This document shows, piece after piece, positions 11,658-13,236 of a DNA stretch of 13,236 nt. Every line of letters begins with the position of its first letter. The first letter of the stretch is position 1. The position numbers and the translations under genes were made by a program. The notes below the pieces were generated by a model. It did not search any database. It was not told where the DNA came from and saw only the letters and a list, made by a program, of their open reading frames with translations. Location of the stretch: positions 1 to 13,236 of the forward strand of contig JAUQWL010000181.1 of the NCBI GenBank assembly GCA_030835185.1. The letters are read 5' to 3'. Origin of the DNA: Solirubrobacterales bacterium. Its GTDB lineage: Bacteria; Actinomycetota; Thermoleophilia; Solirubrobacterales; 70-9.

Positions 11658-12755
11658 ATGAGTGAAGAGACGACCAGGGCCGGCGAAAACGGACGACCGG
11701 GCTTCCTCCACCGGGTGGGCCACCTCGGTGCCACGGTCGGCCGTCAGGCTCCGAAGAAGAAGTCGACCAGGCTGATCATCCAGGGCGGCATCGCTCTGCT
11801 GATCTTCGGCTTTCTGGTTCTGACGGTCGTTTCGCAGTGGTCGGAGCTGCGCGATCAGGGAGTCGCCTTCAACCTGATCTGGCTGATCCCGGGCGCGGTC
11901 GCGATGCTGCTCTATTACATGCTCACCGCTGCGACCTGGGGCCTGATCCTGAGACTGCTCGACCACCCGGTCACGCCCGCGGAAGCGCAGCGCATCTGGG
12001 CCCAGCCGCTGCTGGTCCGCTACATCCCCGGCAGCGTGCTCTTCGTGCTCGCCCGGATTCTGCTCGCTGAAAAGGTCGGGGTTCCACGGCGGGTGTCGAC
12101 CGCCGGCATCGTCTACGAACAGGCGGTGTCGATCGCAGCCGCCCTGAGCATCGCAACCTGGTTCCTGATCGCCCATCCGGACACCCAGGGCCTCTGGATC
12201 AGGTGGTTGCCGATCCTGATCATCCCGGTGATGGTTGCCTTCCTCCACCCGAGGATTTTCGGACCGCTGACCGCGAAGATCCTGACCGCCCTGGGGCGCG
12301 ACCCGCTGCCGAATACGATGGCCTTTCGCGCAGTCCTGACGATCTACGTCCTCTACCTGGGCCTCTGGGCGATCATGGGCATCGGAGCATTCTTCGCAGC
12401 CCGCTCGGTCTACGACGTCGGCCTCGCCGAGTTCCCGATCGTCGCGGCCTCGCAGGTGATCGGCTTTCTGGCCGCGGTCATCTCGGCCGTCACGCCGGCC
12501 GGACTGGGCGTGCGGGACGCCGCCTTCGCCTGGGCGGTCAAGGCCGCCCTGCCGAGCGGGAGCTTCGGTGTCGGGGCGGCGATCGCGATCGCCGTCCGGG
12601 CGGCTCAGACCGTGGTAGAGCTGATCTACGTCGGCGGCGTCACCTTCCTGGCCAGACGGCGGCGCAGGCTGGACGAGAGCCTGGGTGAACTCGTCGCCGA
12701 GGCCGAAGCCGCCGAAGCTGAAGCGGCCGAAGCCGCCGAATCCTCGTCGCGTTAG
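11658..12755 (+). CDS. Lysylphosphatidylglycerol synthase-like / UPF0104 membrane protein
   Basis: A 365-residue integral membrane protein with about eight hydrophobic helices. It resembles the membrane (flippase-like) domain of lysylphosphatidylglycerol synthases: RYIPGSVLFVLAR near residues 115-130 and TPAGLGVRDAAFAW near 280-293 are the family landmarks. There is no soluble aminoacyl-transferase domain, so it should not by itself make lysyl-lipid; stand-alone members are thought to handle lipids or lipid-linked sugars, but its substrate cannot be told. The C-terminus is an Ala/Glu-rich, probably helical tail (AEAAEAEAAEAAE). ATG 11646 is a possible earlier start; 11658 is preferred because 11646 lies inside the 11638-11657 dyad. 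It ends one base before the convergent PBP gene. Confidence 0.85.
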   Translation: MSEETTRAGENGRPGFLHRVGHLGATVGRQAPKKKSTRLIIQGGIALLIFGFLVLTVVSQWSELRDQGVAFNLIWLIPGAVAMLLYYMLTAATWGLILRLLDHPVTPAEAQRIWAQPLLVRYIPGSVLFVLARILLAEKVGVPRRVSTAGIVYEQAVSIAAALSIATWFLIAHPDTQGLWIRWLPILIIPVMVAFLHPRIFGPLTAKILTALGRDPLPNTMAFRAVLTIYVLYLGLWAIMGIGAFFAARSVYDVGLAEFPIVAASQVIGFLAAVISAVTPAGLGVRDAAFAWAVKAALPSGSFGVGAAIAIAVRAAQTVVELIYVGGVTFLARRRRRLDESLGELVAEAEAAEAEAAEAAESSSR

Positions 12756-12756
12756 G

Positions 12757-13236
12757 TCAGCCCGGCGAAAAGCCGCCGCTGGGGCTGTCCGCCGGAGGCG
12801 CCGGGGCCGGGTTGCCGCCCCCTGCCGGATCCTGTCCGACTCCGGGCGCGTAAGCGTCCGGGTTGGCCGACGGGTCTGACTCCTCGTCGGCGTCGGCGTT
12901 GTCGGCGTCCTCTTCGTCGGCGTCGGCCTCGGGGTCGAACTCGCTCTTTTTGTCCGGAGAGACCGTGTAGCCGCCGGCGAAGTCGCCCCAGACGATCGCT
13001 TCGTCCGGGACGGGGGTGGACTCGCAGGGCACACCGGCGCCCGAGAAGAAGCTGCCCCAGATGCTGGCCGGAACGGAGCCGCCGTCGAGCCCGGTGCTGA
13101 TGTCATTCGACTCGGGGTAGCCGACCCAGGTGGCGGCGGCGAGGTTCGGCTGATAGCCGACGAACCAGGCATCCACCTGATTGTCGGTGGTGCCGGTCTT
13201 GCCGGCCTGGCCGGAACAGCCCGTGTAGGCCCCGGT
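12757..13236 (-). CDS. Class A penicillin-binding protein, C-terminal part (5'-partial)
   Basis: Envelope enzyme that cross-links peptidoglycan. Only the last 159 residues lie in the window; the rest is beyond the right edge. The decisive feature is GKTGTTDNQVDAWFVGY at about residues 12-28 of this fragment: KTGTT is the third active-site motif of the transpeptidase domain, and the following DAWFVGY is typical of class A PBPs. The next part (WVGYPESN, GGSVPASIWGSFF) closes the domain. The tail is long and disordered: an acidic Asp/Ala/Glu stretch (about 95-115) then a Pro/Gly/Ala end. Two cysteines (in TGCSGQ and VPCEST) flank the region and could form a disulfide. The stop is one base from that of the convergent membrane-protein gene. 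Confidence 0.92.
   Translation of the reverse strand, partial: TGAYTGCSGQAGKTGTTDNQVDAWFVGYQPNLAAATWVGYPESNDISTGLDGGSVPASIWGSFFSGAGVPCESTPVPDEAIVWGDFAGGYTVSPDKKSEFDPEADADEEDADNADADEESDPSANPDAYAPGVGQDPAGGGNPAPAPPADSPSGGFSPG
12884..12932 (-). repeat. GTCGGC-type hexamer repeats coding the acidic PBP tail
   Basis: The stretch is built of imperfect repeats of GTCGGC with interruptions, encoding alternating Asp, Ala and Glu residues. In-frame repeats of this type can change length by slippage without breaking the protein. Confidence 0.5.

Noticed and set aside
11601..13172. 523-codon open frame on the minus strand
   Set aside because: It runs antisense through the whole UPF0104-like gene and out of frame through the PBP tail; Arg/Pro/Asp-rich shadow.
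1..13236. CRISPR array, prophage, defence or toxin-antitoxin system
   Set aside because: No regularly spaced repeats, integrase, nuclease or small paired genes were seen; the repeats present have only two or three adjacent copies.

Overview
This is a GC-rich stretch of bacterial chromosome made almost entirely of core genes. The proteins look actinobacterial, most likely a Thermoleophilia/Solirubrobacterales-type organism. That placement is inferred from protein style, base composition and gene order; no rRNA or other direct marker lies in the window. There is no transposase, integrase, phage gene, CRISPR array or tRNA that I can see.

Layout. 1-648 (+) is the 3' part of a multi-pass membrane protein of unknown function. 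A convergent gap of about 305 bp follows, with a strong minus-strand intrinsic terminator and a structured stretch that may be a small RNA or the 3' UTR of purA. From 5860 down to 954 runs a minus-strand replication/translation cluster: ssb, rpsR (S18), rplI (L9), dnaB, a DnaC/DnaI-type helicase loader, and purA. rpsF (S6), normally the first gene of this cluster, lies at 6621-7013 on the same strand but is cut off from ssb by a DUF1801 gene on the opposite strand (6106-6507). To the right come a (+) membrane-anchored proline-rich protein (7078-7569), then minus-strand genes for a trehalose-6-phosphate synthase-like enzyme, an HtrA-type serine protease that may be a lipoprotein, and thiamine-monophosphate kinase. 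Divergent from thiL is a (+) gene of the lysylphosphatidylglycerol-synthase-like membrane family. It ends one base from the convergent 3' end of a class A penicillin-binding protein that runs off the right edge.

How the genes relate. ssb, dnaB and the loader supply single-strand binding, the replicative helicase and its loading. S6, S18 and L9 are ribosomal, and purA makes AMP. Adjacent rpsR/rplI and dnaB/loader are tightly packed (1-13 nt). The right half is a set of mostly separate units for envelope or stress functions (HtrA, PBP, GT20 enzyme, membrane protein) and thiamine-diphosphate synthesis.

Points for a second look: (i) the conserved N-terminus of DnaB is encoded upstream of the first usable ATG, with no ATG, GTG, TTG or CTG in frame, so the gene seems to start at ATA overlapping the rplI stop; (ii) a DnaC/DnaI-type loader sits beside dnaB in what appears to be an actinobacterium; (iii) several first-in-unit genes have a TANNNT -10-like box 6-9 nt before the start and no clear Shine-Dalgarno, suggesting leaderless mRNAs; (iv) three different two-copy tandem repeats (15, 29 and about 47 bp) sit at or beside gene 3' ends; (v) the 649-953 gap may hold an unassigned RNA. 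I found no clear new defence or mobile system.
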